Shown piece by piece: positions 30,618-39,868 of a DNA stretch of 49,454 bases (the stretch's first letter is position 1; each line of letters begins with the position of its first letter). The translations under genes and the position numbers were made by a program. Below the pieces are notes generated by a model. That model had not been told where the DNA came from. It saw only the letters and a list, made by a program, of their open reading frames with translations, and did not search any database. The stretch comes from Candidatus Levybacteria bacterium CG2_30_37_29 (GTDB lineage Bacteria > Patescibacteriota > Microgenomatia > Levybacterales > GWA1-39-11): positions 1 to 49,454 of the forward strand of contig MNYS01000003.1 in assembly GCA_001873215.1 (NCBI GenBank). The letters run 5' to 3'.

Positions 30618-31382
30618 CTAAAAAGGAAGTTTGCCGTCTGCTTTTCTGACAGATTCTATATAGAGGCAGTAATCGCATTCGGATGAAGCGTCAGGAATCT
30701 TATTTGCACTGAGAAGCTTTTTTATATCAAGAAGGGTTTTTTCAACCCAAGAAGAATCGCCAACATATGGGATAATTTTTATGTCAAATTCAAGTTTTCC
30801 GTCAAAAGCTTTTCTATCGGTAGTTCCATTGCAATAAACAAAATATCCCGTATCAGAAACTTTATGGCCGTTTTGTCTAAAAAGCCATTGGTAAATTTCC
30901 ATCTGCCTTTTGTATCCTATCTGCCAGTCGGCATCAAGTGTTACTTCTGCTTCTTTTGAAGTCGCTTTATAGTCAACAATAAGATATTCGCCTTTTGGCG
31001 TAACCCAAACATCATCAATTCCTCCAAAGACCAAAAGATTTGAAGGAGTATGTAAAAATTGTATTCCTTTCATGGTGTTGCGCCACATATTGATATCTTC
31101 GTGGGCAAGAGGAACAGCGTCAATCCCACACATTTTCATAAGTGGGTGAGTAGTGTTTGCCGCCCTGTGAATATCAAATTCTTTTTTCAAAAGACTGTCA
31201 ACTGCAGAATTAAGAGAAAACGGAAATCCAGGCGGTCTGTCAACGCCGAGGCGTCTGTCTATGTAAAAGCACCGCGGACAATTCATAAAAAGTTCTATTC
31301 GCGACCTGCTCAATTTGAATGGTTGGGTGCTTGTAGGGTCAAAGATACTGTAACTTCTTTTTCCAGTATAATATTTGGACAT
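30618..31382 (-). CDS. PD-(D/E)XK (RecB/Cas4-like) nuclease
   Basis: LSRSRIELFMNCPRCFYIDRRLG, GGIDDVWVTPKGEYLIVDYKAT (D...DYK), QMEIYQWLF, C-terminal ECDYC. Confidence 0.82.
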   Translation of the reverse strand: MSKYYTGKRSYSIFDPTSTQPFKLSRSRIELFMNCPRCFYIDRRLGVDRPPGFPFSLNSAVDSLLKKEFDIHRAANTTHPLMKMCGIDAVPLAHEDINMWRNTMKGIQFLHTPSNLLVFGGIDDVWVTPKGEYLIVDYKATSKEAEVTLDADWQIGYKRQMEIYQWLFRQNGHKVSDTGYFVYCNGTTDRKAFDGKLEFDIKIIPYVGDSSWVEKTLLDIKKLLSANKIPDASSECDYCLYIESVRKADGKLPF

Positions 31383-31425
31383 AGGAAGAATCCATTATAT
31401 GTGTTTGGATTACTTTCTTCAAGGT

Positions 31426-31755
31426 ATGATTTATAATTCGTTAAAAAAAACTGCCATTGCGAAGGAATATAAGGTTGCTTCAAGCTTAAAAGATAAAACT
31501 TTCGGTTTGCTTATAAAAAAAAATCCGCGCGCGATGCTTTTTAAAACACGATTTGGAATACATACTTTTTTTATGAAAGAAGCAATTGACGTAGTTGTTT
31601 TGAACAATAAAAATTATGTTTCAGCAGTAAAAAAAGAGTTAGTACCAAACAAAATATATTTTTGGAATCCCAAGTTTAATACGATTTTAGAATTGCCGTT
31701 TGGAAGCCTGGAAAGATCAAAGACAGAAGTAGGTGATAGAATTAGCTTTTCTTAA
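31426..31755 (+). CDS. DUF192-like protein
   Basis: VASSLKDKTFGLLIKKNPRAMLFKTRFGIHTFFMKEAIDVVVLN...ILELPFGSLERSKTEVGD. Confidence 0.75.
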   Translation: MIYNSLKKTAIAKEYKVASSLKDKTFGLLIKKNPRAMLFKTRFGIHTFFMKEAIDVVVLNNKNYVSAVKKELVPNKIYFWNPKFNTILELPFGSLERSKTEVGDRISFS

Positions 31756-31993
31756 ATTTTGGTTCCTCTCCAAACACAAGACATGTAACAAACAAAATAC
31801 CTGTTAACATAAAGACTTTTGGGACAAAAGCATATATGGTGTCGCTGATAGAGTATGAATCCATATCAATGAAAATAAAAAATGCAACCAAAAGCGCAAG
31901 ATATATTCCTAAAATAAACCATGCATGCCAAGTGTTTGGATAAAAAGGAAACGATTGTCTGCGTTTTACAAACCAGTATTTTTTCTTAGTCAT
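31742..31993 (-). CDS. Small two-TM protein
   Basis: MTKKKYWFVKRRQSFPFYPNTWHAWFILGIYLALLVAFFIF... Confidence 0.6.
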   Translation of the reverse strand: MTKKKYWFVKRRQSFPFYPNTWHAWFILGIYLALLVAFFIFIDMDSYSISDTIYAFVPKVFMLTGILFVTCLVFGEEPKFKKS

Positions 31994-33083
31994 TTTTTCC
32001 ATCCTCAAGTAAGTCGAGGCCTTTTATTTCCGGAAGGGAATTGCCCATAATTCCTTCTAAATCCCCCCGCATTCCCAGCGTGCTGTCAATTACTTGCCGT
32101 ATGTTTTTATCATCCCGCGCCCATTTATTTGCAAAATACCGCTTCTCTTTTTCAATGTCTGCTTGCATGGATGTCCACGCTTCTAAAATTGCCTCGACAC
32201 GATGCTTAAACTCTATCCCTGAAAGATATGTGTAAATTATGTCTGTTTTTTCTTTTTTTCCTTCCATTGCCCGTTTTGCCATTCCAATTTGGATTAAGCT
32301 TAAGCGGAGTGAGTATGCAAGTCCCAAAACAAAAGAACGTTTTACAACCCAAATCCCTTTGTGAAACTTTGCACTTTCAACGTTGTCCGGTACCGCCTCA
32401 GAGATGATAACGGCAGATTCCGCAGTAATCGCCCGTTGGTCGGTTTTTAACTTATCAATCCAGAGCTCGCTCCATGCTTTTGTATTTTTAAGTTCCCATA
32501 AAATCTTTCCGCAGAAAACACCGTTTCTGTCTATTACTTCCTGAATAATGTCGCCGCCGCGCGTTCCTTTTGCAACCTCAGAAATAATGTCATTTGGAAA
32601 CTCACGTTTTAAGAGTTCCTCAAACTCTACCTCGAATGCTTCTCCCTGAGTTTGCTGGGATCCTTGGTTTGCCTTGCGCTGCGCGCTGTCCAGTGCCTTT
32701 TTTAAATCTTCAATTACTTTTTCTTTTTCTAGGTCTTTTAAGTGGTGTTTTTCTTCCTCTTCTTTTAATACTTTTTCCTCAATTTTCTTTTTCTCAGAAT
32801 CAAGTTCTCTTTGAACCTTTAATTCAAAATCTTTTTTGTCCTCTTCCAGTTTCCGCGCGTTTTCTCGGAGTTCTAATTCTTTATTTCTCAGTTCATCATT
32901 TTTTTCTTTCTGTTCGGATAGCTGTTTCTGAAGATCCAGCATCTCGGTTTTATTTTTCTCCTCAAATTTTTTGGCAAGTTCGGCTTCTGTTTTTTTCTTT
33001 ATATCTTCTTCAACTTGATGTCTAAAAACTTGGTCTAGCTCAAAACCTTTTTTACAATATGGGCATGTAATTGTATTTTGCAT
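31986..33083 (-). CDS. DUF2130 protein (N-terminal zinc ribbon, coiled coil, PD-(D/E)XK-like C-terminus)
   Basis: ITCPYCKKGFEL, long E/K coiled coil, EEFEELLKREFPNDIISEVAKGTRGGDIIQ...ILWELKNTKAWS. Confidence 0.85.
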   Translation of the reverse strand: MQNTITCPYCKKGFELDQVFRHQVEEDIKKKTEAELAKKFEEKNKTEMLDLQKQLSEQKEKNDELRNKELELRENARKLEEDKKDFELKVQRELDSEKKKIEEKVLKEEEEKHHLKDLEKEKVIEDLKKALDSAQRKANQGSQQTQGEAFEVEFEELLKREFPNDIISEVAKGTRGGDIIQEVIDRNGVFCGKILWELKNTKAWSELWIDKLKTDQRAITAESAVIISEAVPDNVESAKFHKGIWVVKRSFVLGLAYSLRLSLIQIGMAKRAMEGKKEKTDIIYTYLSGIEFKHRVEAILEAWTSMQADIEKEKRYFANKWARDDKNIRQVIDSTLGMRGDLEGIMGNSLPEIKGLDLLEDGKND

Positions 33084-33112
33084 GAGTCTATTGTAACACG
33101 GGTTTTGAATTA

Positions 33113-34177
33113 GTTACGATACATTTCGGAATATTGAGAAAAAGGAATATATGTCTGACTTTAACAAAATACGATACGTTCGTCCAAAATATTCACGAAA
33201 GAAGTATTATATCCTGATGAAGTTAATGCAGGATGGTTTAGCAGTTGAAATATCAGATGTTGCCTCTTTTCGTATTCATGTTTTAAACCACTACTACAAG
33301 TACGGTCTTACTCCAACCCTTGATGCATTTAGGATCAAGAAAAGCACCTTCTATGACTGGAAGAAAACATATGAAACAAATGGAAAAAGAATTATTAGTC
33401 TTGTCCCCAAAAAGACCCGTCCAATAAATGTTCGAAGGATGGAAACAGACTGGAGGGTTACTGATTTTATCCGGGAGATGAGAAAAGAGCATGGAAACAT
33501 TGGCAAAAGTATGCTTAAACCATTTGTTGATGCATATGCAAAAGAACTTGGTATTAAAACCCTTGCAGAAAGCACAATCGGGAAGGTTATCAAAAGAAGA
33601 CATCTTACCTTTGAAAAGAAAGTATATCCACAAAAGCAGAAAAACAAGTTCAAAAAGCTGCGGACTCGAAAATCTCCAAAGGTCACCTCTTCCGGATTTA
33701 TTCAGATGGACTCGATTGTTGTCTACATTAACTACGAGAAGCATTTGTTTATGAGTGTTATTGATATCTATACCAAGTTTGCACAAGTCACCTGTGTTAA
33801 AAACCTATCATCCGCGACAGCAAGGGAGGTATTCAAAGAGTTTCAAGCAGCCAATCCAACACCTATTCACACCATACAAACAGACAATGGGTCAGAGTTT
33901 CTAAAATCATTTCATGCGTACTTAGAGGAAAAAAAGATTAAACATCAATTCATCTATCCCGGGATGCCAAAGATCAATGCGTTTATCGAAAGATTTAACA
34001 GAACCATACAAGAAGAGTTTATTCTCAGAAGTGATGAGATATATTATGACCAAGTGGCATTTGCAAAAAAGCTAACAGAGTATCTATACTGGTACAACTA
34101 CAAGAGGCCACATGCATCCCTAAAATACATGTCGCCCATGGACTTTATTGAAACCAAGATTCCGAAAAGTGCGTGAC
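33113..34177 (+). mobile_element. IS481/IS3-like insertion sequence with inverted termini
   Basis: GTTACGATACATTTCGGAATATTG (33113-33136) vs reverse complement of 34155-34177 GTCACGCACTTTTCGGAATCTTG, flanking a DDE transposase. Confidence 0.65.
33151..34176 (+). CDS. DDE (rve integrase core) transposase
   Basis: N-terminal HTH, FIQMDSIVVY (D), IQTDNGSEFLKSF (D), MPKINAFIERFNRTIQEEF (E), YNYKRPHASLKYMSPMDF. Confidence 0.92.
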   Translation: MSDFNKIRYVRPKYSRKKYYILMKLMQDGLAVEISDVASFRIHVLNHYYKYGLTPTLDAFRIKKSTFYDWKKTYETNGKRIISLVPKKTRPINVRRMETDWRVTDFIREMRKEHGNIGKSMLKPFVDAYAKELGIKTLAESTIGKVIKRRHLTFEKKVYPQKQKNKFKKLRTRKSPKVTSSGFIQMDSIVVYINYEKHLFMSVIDIYTKFAQVTCVKNLSSATAREVFKEFQAANPTPIHTIQTDNGSEFLKSFHAYLEEKKIKHQFIYPGMPKINAFIERFNRTIQEEFILRSDEIYYDQVAFAKKLTEYLYWYNYKRPHASLKYMSPMDFIETKIPKSA

Positions 34178-34242
34178 GCATACAGGTTTTTAAAAAAAAT
34201 AATTACAGGTTATAATGAAGTCATTACATAAGCTTGCATTGA

Positions 34243-34256
34243 ATTCGCAAGCGAAT
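34243..34256. repeat. Perfect dyad upstream of ABC exporter gene
   Basis: ATTCGC-AA-GCGAAT. Confidence 0.6.
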
Positions 34257-34272
34257 ATAATACAACAAAGAC

Positions 34273-36039
34273 ATGAAAAATATCTTAAAAATAATTAAGA
34301 TTTCAAGGCCTCTATATCATTTAGTCGCTATATTAACTGTTCTGATACTTGTAAGTGCTGTTTTGGAATTGATTGCGCCGGTTCTTTCAAAATTTATAGT
34401 TGATACAATTGTTTTGAATTTATCCGAAAAAACGGGTAATTATTCAACTCTCGCATTTTTAATAGGTGCATCTTTTGTAGCAAGTCTTCTTTCTTTGGTT
34501 ATTACTACGATAAGCGATAGAATAGGCGATCATTTCGCAGGAAGGCTTAGAAAATTTCTCACGGAAAAATTTTACGACAAAGTACTTACTCTTCCCCAAA
34601 GTTATTTCGATTCGGAAATTTCAGGAAAAATCGTAAACCAGCTCAATCGCGGAATTCAATCTATACAAGATTTTATGAATACCGCATCAAACTTCATTCT
34701 TCCGGCACTTTTACAAAGTATTTTTACGGTCATTATTCTTGCTTATTACAATATTCCAATAGCAATATTCACTTTCGCGCTTTTCCCAATTTACATGGTG
34801 CTGTCTTATTACTCAACAGTTAAATGGGGGAAAGAGGAAGTGAAAAAAAATGCGATTGAGGATGTTTCGCGCGGAAGAATTCAGGAAGTTATTTCAAATA
34901 TGGCGCTTGTTAAGAGTTTTAATACGGAAATCCGTGAGTTTCGTCTTATCGCAGAAAATCTTACGTCTATTAATAAAATTTATGCAAGACAAAGCCGCAA
35001 TTACCATATTTTTGATTTTTTCCGGGGTCTTAGCCTTAATATAGTTTTGCTTTTAATAAATATCGTTGTTTTCTACAACGCTTTTACGGGAAGCTTGACT
35101 CTTGGTTCTATGGTTTTGATTTTGCAGCTTGTTGCTCAAGCCCGCCGTCCTCTTTTTGCCATGTCTTTTATTCTTGCGCGTATTCAACAAGCAGAAAGCG
35201 GATCAAAAGAATTTTTTGAAATTTTATCTCTTCCTTCCAAAGAAAATTTTGACGAAAAGTATGACGAAAAAAAGATAAAAGAAGCAAAAATTGAATTTAA
35301 TAATGTTTCATTCAGTTATGAAAAATCAGAAAAAGTTTTAAAAAATGTTAATTTTACAATTCTTCCTGGCGAAAAAGCGGCATTAGTTGGGCATTCTGGA
35401 GCAGGAAAGTCAACAATTGTCAATCTTATTCTTAAGTTTTATGATCCAACAGCCGGCAACATTTTATTAAAAGGAAAAAATTATAGCGGGCTTTCACATA
35501 AATTTATCCGAAATAATATTGCGCTTGTTTTTCAAGAAAATGAATTATTTTCTTCAACTGTTAGAGAAAATATTACATATGGAAATAAAGCTAATGAGAA
35601 AGAAATTATTGAAGCGCTTAAGCTTGCAAACGCATTGGAGTTCGTTAAAAAATTACCTAAGGGTTTGGACAGTGAAGTCGGGGAGAGGGGAGTAAGACTT
35701 TCCGGAGGACAAAAGCAAAGAATTCAGATTGCCAGAGCAATTCTTAAAAATTCGCCAATATTAATTCTTGACGAGGCCACTTCATCGCTTGACGCAAAGA
35801 GCGAGAAAGAAGTGCAGGACGCTTTGGAAAATTTGATGGAGAAAAAATTGGTTATTATTATAGCCCACAGGTTTTCAACCATTCAAAACGTCAACAAAAT
35901 TATCGTAATTGATGAGGGGAAAATTGTGGATTGCGCAAGTCCGCAAAAACTCGCGTCAAAGCCCGGAATTTACAGAGATTTACTTCATTATCAAGTGGAA
36001 GGAAACCGCAAGCTTTTGGAGAAGTTTGAAATATACTAA
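34273..36039 (+). CDS. ABC exporter (fused TMD-NBD, MsbA-like)
   Basis: ALVGHSGAGKSTIVNLILKFYDP, VRLSGGQKQRIQIARAIL, LILDEATSSLD. Confidence 0.95.
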   Translation: MKNILKIIKISRPLYHLVAILTVLILVSAVLELIAPVLSKFIVDTIVLNLSEKTGNYSTLAFLIGASFVASLLSLVITTISDRIGDHFAGRLRKFLTEKFYDKVLTLPQSYFDSEISGKIVNQLNRGIQSIQDFMNTASNFILPALLQSIFTVIILAYYNIPIAIFTFALFPIYMVLSYYSTVKWGKEEVKKNAIEDVSRGRIQEVISNMALVKSFNTEIREFRLIAENLTSINKIYARQSRNYHIFDFFRGLSLNIVLLLINIVVFYNAFTGSLTLGSMVLILQLVAQARRPLFAMSFILARIQQAESGSKEFFEILSLPSKENFDEKYDEKKIKEAKIEFNNVSFSYEKSEKVLKNVNFTILPGEKAALVGHSGAGKSTIVNLILKFYDPTAGNILLKGKNYSGLSHKFIRNNIALVFQENELFSSTVRENITYGNKANEKEIIEALKLANALEFVKKLPKGLDSEVGERGVRLSGGQKQRIQIARAILKNSPILILDEATSSLDAKSEKEVQDALENLMEKKLVIIIAHRFSTIQNVNKIIVIDEGKIVDCASPQKLASKPGIYRDLLHYQVEGNRKLLEKFEIY

Positions 36040-36101
36040 AACTAGATTATAGGGAATAGGTTATAGATGGTAGATATGATTTATGAATTTGTGTTTTGGG
36101 T

Positions 36102-37397
36102 TTAACTTTTGATTAATTTATAGCCGCGGGTTTTGATTGTTACAATTTCGTATGGTGATTTTTGAAGTTTTAGCTTATTTCTAAGTCGCGCTACAAGTCT
36201 ATCAATAGCCCAGTCGGATACTCCAAAAGATTCCATTTCAGGCCAGACTTTCTCAATTATTTCTTCCCTCTCGCAAATATCATCAACTCTTTCTTCCAGA
36301 AGCTTTATGAGTTGATTTTCTTTTTTTGAAAGTTCTACCTTTTGGCTTTCATTACTTTTTTCCTCAAGCTTTTCTTTTAGGAAAAATTCAAAAAGCGGGC
36401 TGAAAACAGTACCGATTTTTGTAATAAACCCAGTGTCCCATAGGTATTCCCCCCTTTTTTTATCTTCGCCTGATAATTTTTTTCCCTGAACAGATTTTAA
36501 AAGAGTTTCCTGTTCGGCGCTGTTTAAGCTTTCCCACAATTCTTCCGATTGAAGCGCGATCCGCTCATCGCGCACAAGATTTGTAAAAAGTTCCAGGTCT
36601 GATTTTGGAAGAGTTTTCCTCTCGGATAGAAAAATAAGTAAGTATTGAAGGTATTGGATATATCCGTCAACAGATTCAAGAAAAAGTCTTTCCAGACTTT
36701 TTGGTATTGCAAGTTTGCACTGTTTGCTATTTGTTTGGAAAATCATTTCAATATCTTTTTTTGACGCGGGTTTTATATACATATTTTGTGCAAAAACCGC
36801 AACGGAGGATTTAGGAAAAACATCAGGTGCAAGGCTGTCAAGAGTTCTAACGCTTGTAAAAACGTAGGACATTCTTTTGTGCGTTGCGTCCAGAAGCCCT
36901 TGAAGGTTATCAAAAAATACATCTGTTGCCGAGTCTTTCATGCGGTCAAACCGAAGAAAAAAAAGCGTAGGAAGTATATTTTGTTCTGAAAGCATAAGTA
37001 AAGCTTTTCTGACATAATCAATCGTTAAAAATAAATCTTGGGTTTGGATGCTATCTATAAACAAAATTTCAATATGCTTTTTTACATTGTCTGAAAGTGA
37101 AGTTGTCGCTATTGTATCGGCAATTCTTTTGAGGGTCAGAACCCAAAATGGATAAATTTCCCGCTCAACAAGGTCGTTTAAGTCAATAGGAATAAAGAGA
37201 TGATTTTTCCCGTCATTTATATAAGTTTTAGAAATATCTTTGTGGTAGAGAAAAAATCTCAAAAAATTGCTTATTCCTACTCTTTTCATACCAACCAAAA
37301 CAACGGAATGCCCGTTCTTTATATGTTCTCCTAAGACCAAAGCATCTTTTTGGCGAAAAGACAAGGGATAAGTACTTTCAATAATTGAAGAACTCAT
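36102..37397 (-). CDS. NTPase-like (degenerate P-loop) protein with C-terminal OmpR-type winged helix
   Basis: LVGMKRVGISNFLRFFL (Walker A-like), C-terminal LSKKENQLIKLLEERVDDICEREEIIEKVWPEM...DRLVARLRNKL...IVTIKTRGYKLI. Confidence 0.75.
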   Translation of the reverse strand: MSSSIIESTYPLSFRQKDALVLGEHIKNGHSVVLVGMKRVGISNFLRFFLYHKDISKTYINDGKNHLFIPIDLNDLVEREIYPFWVLTLKRIADTIATTSLSDNVKKHIEILFIDSIQTQDLFLTIDYVRKALLMLSEQNILPTLFFLRFDRMKDSATDVFFDNLQGLLDATHKRMSYVFTSVRTLDSLAPDVFPKSSVAVFAQNMYIKPASKKDIEMIFQTNSKQCKLAIPKSLERLFLESVDGYIQYLQYLLIFLSERKTLPKSDLELFTNLVRDERIALQSEELWESLNSAEQETLLKSVQGKKLSGEDKKRGEYLWDTGFITKIGTVFSPLFEFFLKEKLEEKSNESQKVELSKKENQLIKLLEERVDDICEREEIIEKVWPEMESFGVSDWAIDRLVARLRNKLKLQKSPYEIVTIKTRGYKLIKS

Positions 37398-37516
37398 ACG
37401 CGTATTTTAATCTATATAAGTCAGGTTGGCAACCTTTTTTAAAATGTCAGATTTTTGACTGTCTTGCGTCTGTTGTGTGTCAAGCAGAGAGAGTTTTTCT
37501 TAACTATCATAACAAT

Positions 37517-37693
37517 ATGAACCATCCAGAAAATATATTTAAAGAAGAGTTACAAAGTATAAGCCCTGGAACAGACAACAATATGCAATCTTTTCCTACC
37601 CATTTTCAAGAACTTCATACGATACGAGTAATTCCACGTGGCAGGAGGGGATTTGACATGGTTATGATTTCATCAGAAGATTCTGTTCATTAA
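37517..37693 (+). CDS. Small protein of unknown function
   Basis: 58 aa from ATG 37517 (MNHPENIFKEELQ...); first of three same-strand small ORFs. Confidence 0.4.
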   Translation: MNHPENIFKEELQSISPGTDNNMQSFPTHFQELHTIRVIPRGRRGFDMVMISSEDSVH

Positions 37694-37702
37694 GACAATG
37701 CT

Positions 37703-38011
37703 ATGACTTCAGAAAACATTTTTTACAATCCGCACAGAAGAACAATGGATGCTTTTCATGTTCCGCATTTTAGGTTAGGTAGAAAAAGAAATGTCATTGA
37801 AGTCGAAGATGATACAAGAGCGAATGAAGAATTAGAAGAAATAGTTCTTGAACCCAATGTTCCATGTCCAATTGAGCGTAGGATATATGAAGCAGGAAGA
37901 TTTTACACACATGAGGAATATAGGATAATGGATAAAGAAAGAAGCAATAATGCTTCCGGGATGCGTCATACTATTGCTATTGTGAAATCAATTATCAAAG
38001 AAGTTTCATAA
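37703..38011 (+). CDS. Small protein of unknown function
   Basis: 102 aa, non-low-complexity; second in small-ORF cluster. Confidence 0.5.
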   Translation: MTSENIFYNPHRRTMDAFHVPHFRLGRKRNVIEVEDDTRANEELEEIVLEPNVPCPIERRIYEAGRFYTHEEYRIMDKERSNNASGMRHTIAIVKSIIKEVS

Positions 38012-38013
38012 CT

Positions 38014-38202
38014 ATGCAATCTCACGAATTAATAATACATGACAAACAAAATTTGCAAGATGTTTTACCGGCCGTATACCCTCAAGATTTTGCAAGATGT
38101 GTTATGCGTCCTGATTCTGACAACGAAAGTGTACTTGACTACCTTCGGTTTATGAGCGAAATAGCGAAGAAGCCGATAAATGCGAATACGGAATCGACAT
38201 AA
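38014..38202 (+). CDS. Small protein of unknown function
   Basis: 62 aa, starts 2 nt after the preceding stop. Confidence 0.45.
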   Translation: MQSHELIIHDKQNLQDVLPAVYPQDFARCVMRPDSDNESVLDYLRFMSEIAKKPINANTEST

Positions 38203-38237
38203 CAAACGATATTAGTTTTTTGTTTTAAAATTAAAAA

Positions 38238-38278
38238 AACAAAAAAGCCGGAAATGGGAGTTCTCCGGCTTTTTTGTT
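38238..38278. terminator. Strong (bidirectional) intrinsic terminator
   Basis: AACAAAAAAGCCGGA...TCCGGCTTTTTTGTT, 15-bp perfect stem with 11-nt loop and T-run. Confidence 0.9.
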
Positions 38279-38323
38279 GCCTCAAAACTCTTTCACGCAA
38301 AATGTATTAAACTAAAATATACC

Positions 38324-38989
38324 GTGAAAATTTTAATTTTTTCAGATACACATCTTGGAACAGAATTTGAAGAGAAAAAATACGACTTTTTAAGTAGGAT
38401 AATATCTTCCGTTGATCACGTAATTATTGCCGGAGATTTTTATGAAGGATTTGTGATCTCATTTGATGAATTCATAAAATCTCGCTGGCAGGGCCTTTTT
38501 CCGTTGCTAAAGAGCAAAGAAACAGTATATGTTTATGGGAATCATGACAAAGATAAAGAAGACGAGCGCGTAAAATTATTTTCAGACTTGACTACTCGGC
38601 AATATGTATTCCATACAAATGGAAAAACATTTGTTGTTGAGCATGGAGATAGATTCAAGCCTCTTCTACGCTTGCTTAAGCTCTTTGGGTTGGAGCACTC
38701 ATCCTACTTCACAAAGTTTTATGAAAAAACAGAAAAATTACTAATACGCCGCATCGGTCCAAAAATTATTCAAGCAATATATAAAGTTTTTAACGAAGAT
38801 ATAAAGGAAAAAGCAAAAGAAGAATTTCAAAACGGAGAAATATTAATTTGTGGACATACTCATGCGCAGGAAGCAGACCCAAGTTGCAATTTTTATGATA
38901 CGGGTATTATTCGCCATGGACTTGGTCAGTATATAATTATTGAAGATGGTCAAGTTATGATAAAAGAAGAATGGTACGACTCGCCTTAA
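38324..38989 (+). CDS. Calcineurin-like metallophosphoesterase
   Basis: IFSDTHLGTEFE, IIAGDFYEG, VYGNHDKD, EHGDRF, ICGHTHAQE. Confidence 0.9.
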   Translation: MKILIFSDTHLGTEFEEKKYDFLSRIISSVDHVIIAGDFYEGFVISFDEFIKSRWQGLFPLLKSKETVYVYGNHDKDKEDERVKLFSDLTTRQYVFHTNGKTFVVEHGDRFKPLLRLLKLFGLEHSSYFTKFYEKTEKLLIRRIGPKIIQAIYKVFNEDIKEKAKEEFQNGEILICGHTHAQEADPSCNFYDTGIIRHGLGQYIIIEDGQVMIKEEWYDSP

Positions 38990-39321
38990 AATCCTCCTCC
39001 AAGCTGTGATCCTAAAAGCTTAGTGTAGGAATTTATAAGTCCTGAAAAAGTCCAAAAAGTCAAAATAATTGAGATGATTGTTAAAATAATGGCGATAAGC
39101 CCTACGATATTTGCTTTGGAATCATGTACACGTAAATATTTTATTCCAGGCATTAGTCCTAGTGGAGGAAGAAAAAACGAGAGAAGATAAATTCCAAGCT
39201 GTTTTGCAACGCTTGTTGAAAGCGGTATTTCACGCAATTGTTTTCCGCAAGCTTGACAAAAGTTTGAGGAAACAGAATTTATAGCCCCGCATTTAGGGCA
39301 GATAATTTGCGTAGGGTCCAT
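38986..39321 (-). CDS. Zinc-ribbon membrane protein
   Basis: IICPKCGAINSVSSNFCQACGKQL followed by two TM helices. Confidence 0.8.
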   Translation of the reverse strand: MDPTQIICPKCGAINSVSSNFCQACGKQLREIPLSTSVAKQLGIYLLSFFLPPLGLMPGIKYLRVHDSKANIVGLIAIILTIISIILTFWTFSGLINSYTKLLGSQLGGGF

Positions 39322-39365
39322 AAATTTATTTGCTCTTCAAGAAAACATCTTCCTTGGGGAAGATG

Positions 39366-39740
39366 TTATTGTAGTATCTGGCTGTCAATCATCATGCTGT
39401 CTCCGTCCTTCATCATGGTCTGGCTTCCGTCTTTTTTAGTAACACTTCCGTTGATATCTACAGTTGTTTCATCAGCGGTTGAAATACTTTTTTCCATTCT
39501 CCTTACTTCTCCGTCTTTTTCCATCATCATTTCTCCGTTAACCATCATAACACGATTAGACTTTGCTTTTAGGGAATTTATTATAGTATCACGCTGTGAA
39601 ACCATTTCGCTTACAATTACGAGTTGTGCTTTATATTTAGTGCGCGCCATGAAATATCCTCCTAAAAATCCAACTGCTAAAGAAATAGCCAAAATCAACA
39701 TTGTTACATTATTTTTATTAGTCTCTGATTTTTTTGCCAT
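39366..39740 (-). CDS. Membrane-anchored Met-rich protein (DUF6799-like)
   Basis: N-terminal TM; RVMMVNGEMMMEKDGEVRRM...DINGSVTKKDGSQTMMKDGDSMMIDSQ; preceded by GGAGGTG Shine-Dalgarno (39751-39757, minus strand). Confidence 0.65.
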   Translation of the reverse strand: MAKKSETNKNNVTMLILAISLAVGFLGGYFMARTKYKAQLVIVSEMVSQRDTIINSLKAKSNRVMMVNGEMMMEKDGEVRRMEKSISTADETTVDINGSVTKKDGSQTMMKDGDSMMIDSQILQ

Positions 39741-39775
39741 ATCATAGAGTCACCTCCGCTTCTTTTGTATTAAGT

Positions 39776-39805
39776 ATCATACTCTCGTTTTATTTATTCT
39801 GTCAA
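39776..39805 (-). promoter_or_regulatory. Promoter for the Met-rich protein
   Basis: Minus strand TTGACA (39800-39805), 18 bp, TATGAT (39776-39781). Confidence 0.65.
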
Positions 39806-39868
39806 GCAGTTTGCCTCTCTTAGCGTAGCTTCATACTACAAATCCCGTTATGGTTAGTGTAATATAGT

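Noticed and set aside
31059-31436. Plus-strand 125-aa ORF overlapping the Cas4-like nuclease gene
   Set aside because: Antisense to a gene with catalytic motifs; no family resemblance.
37423-37440. AGGTT-GGC-AACCT followed by TTTTTT as an intrinsic terminator
   Set aside because: Stem only 5 bp and located in a divergent promoter region upstream of both flanking genes; no transcript to terminate is evident.
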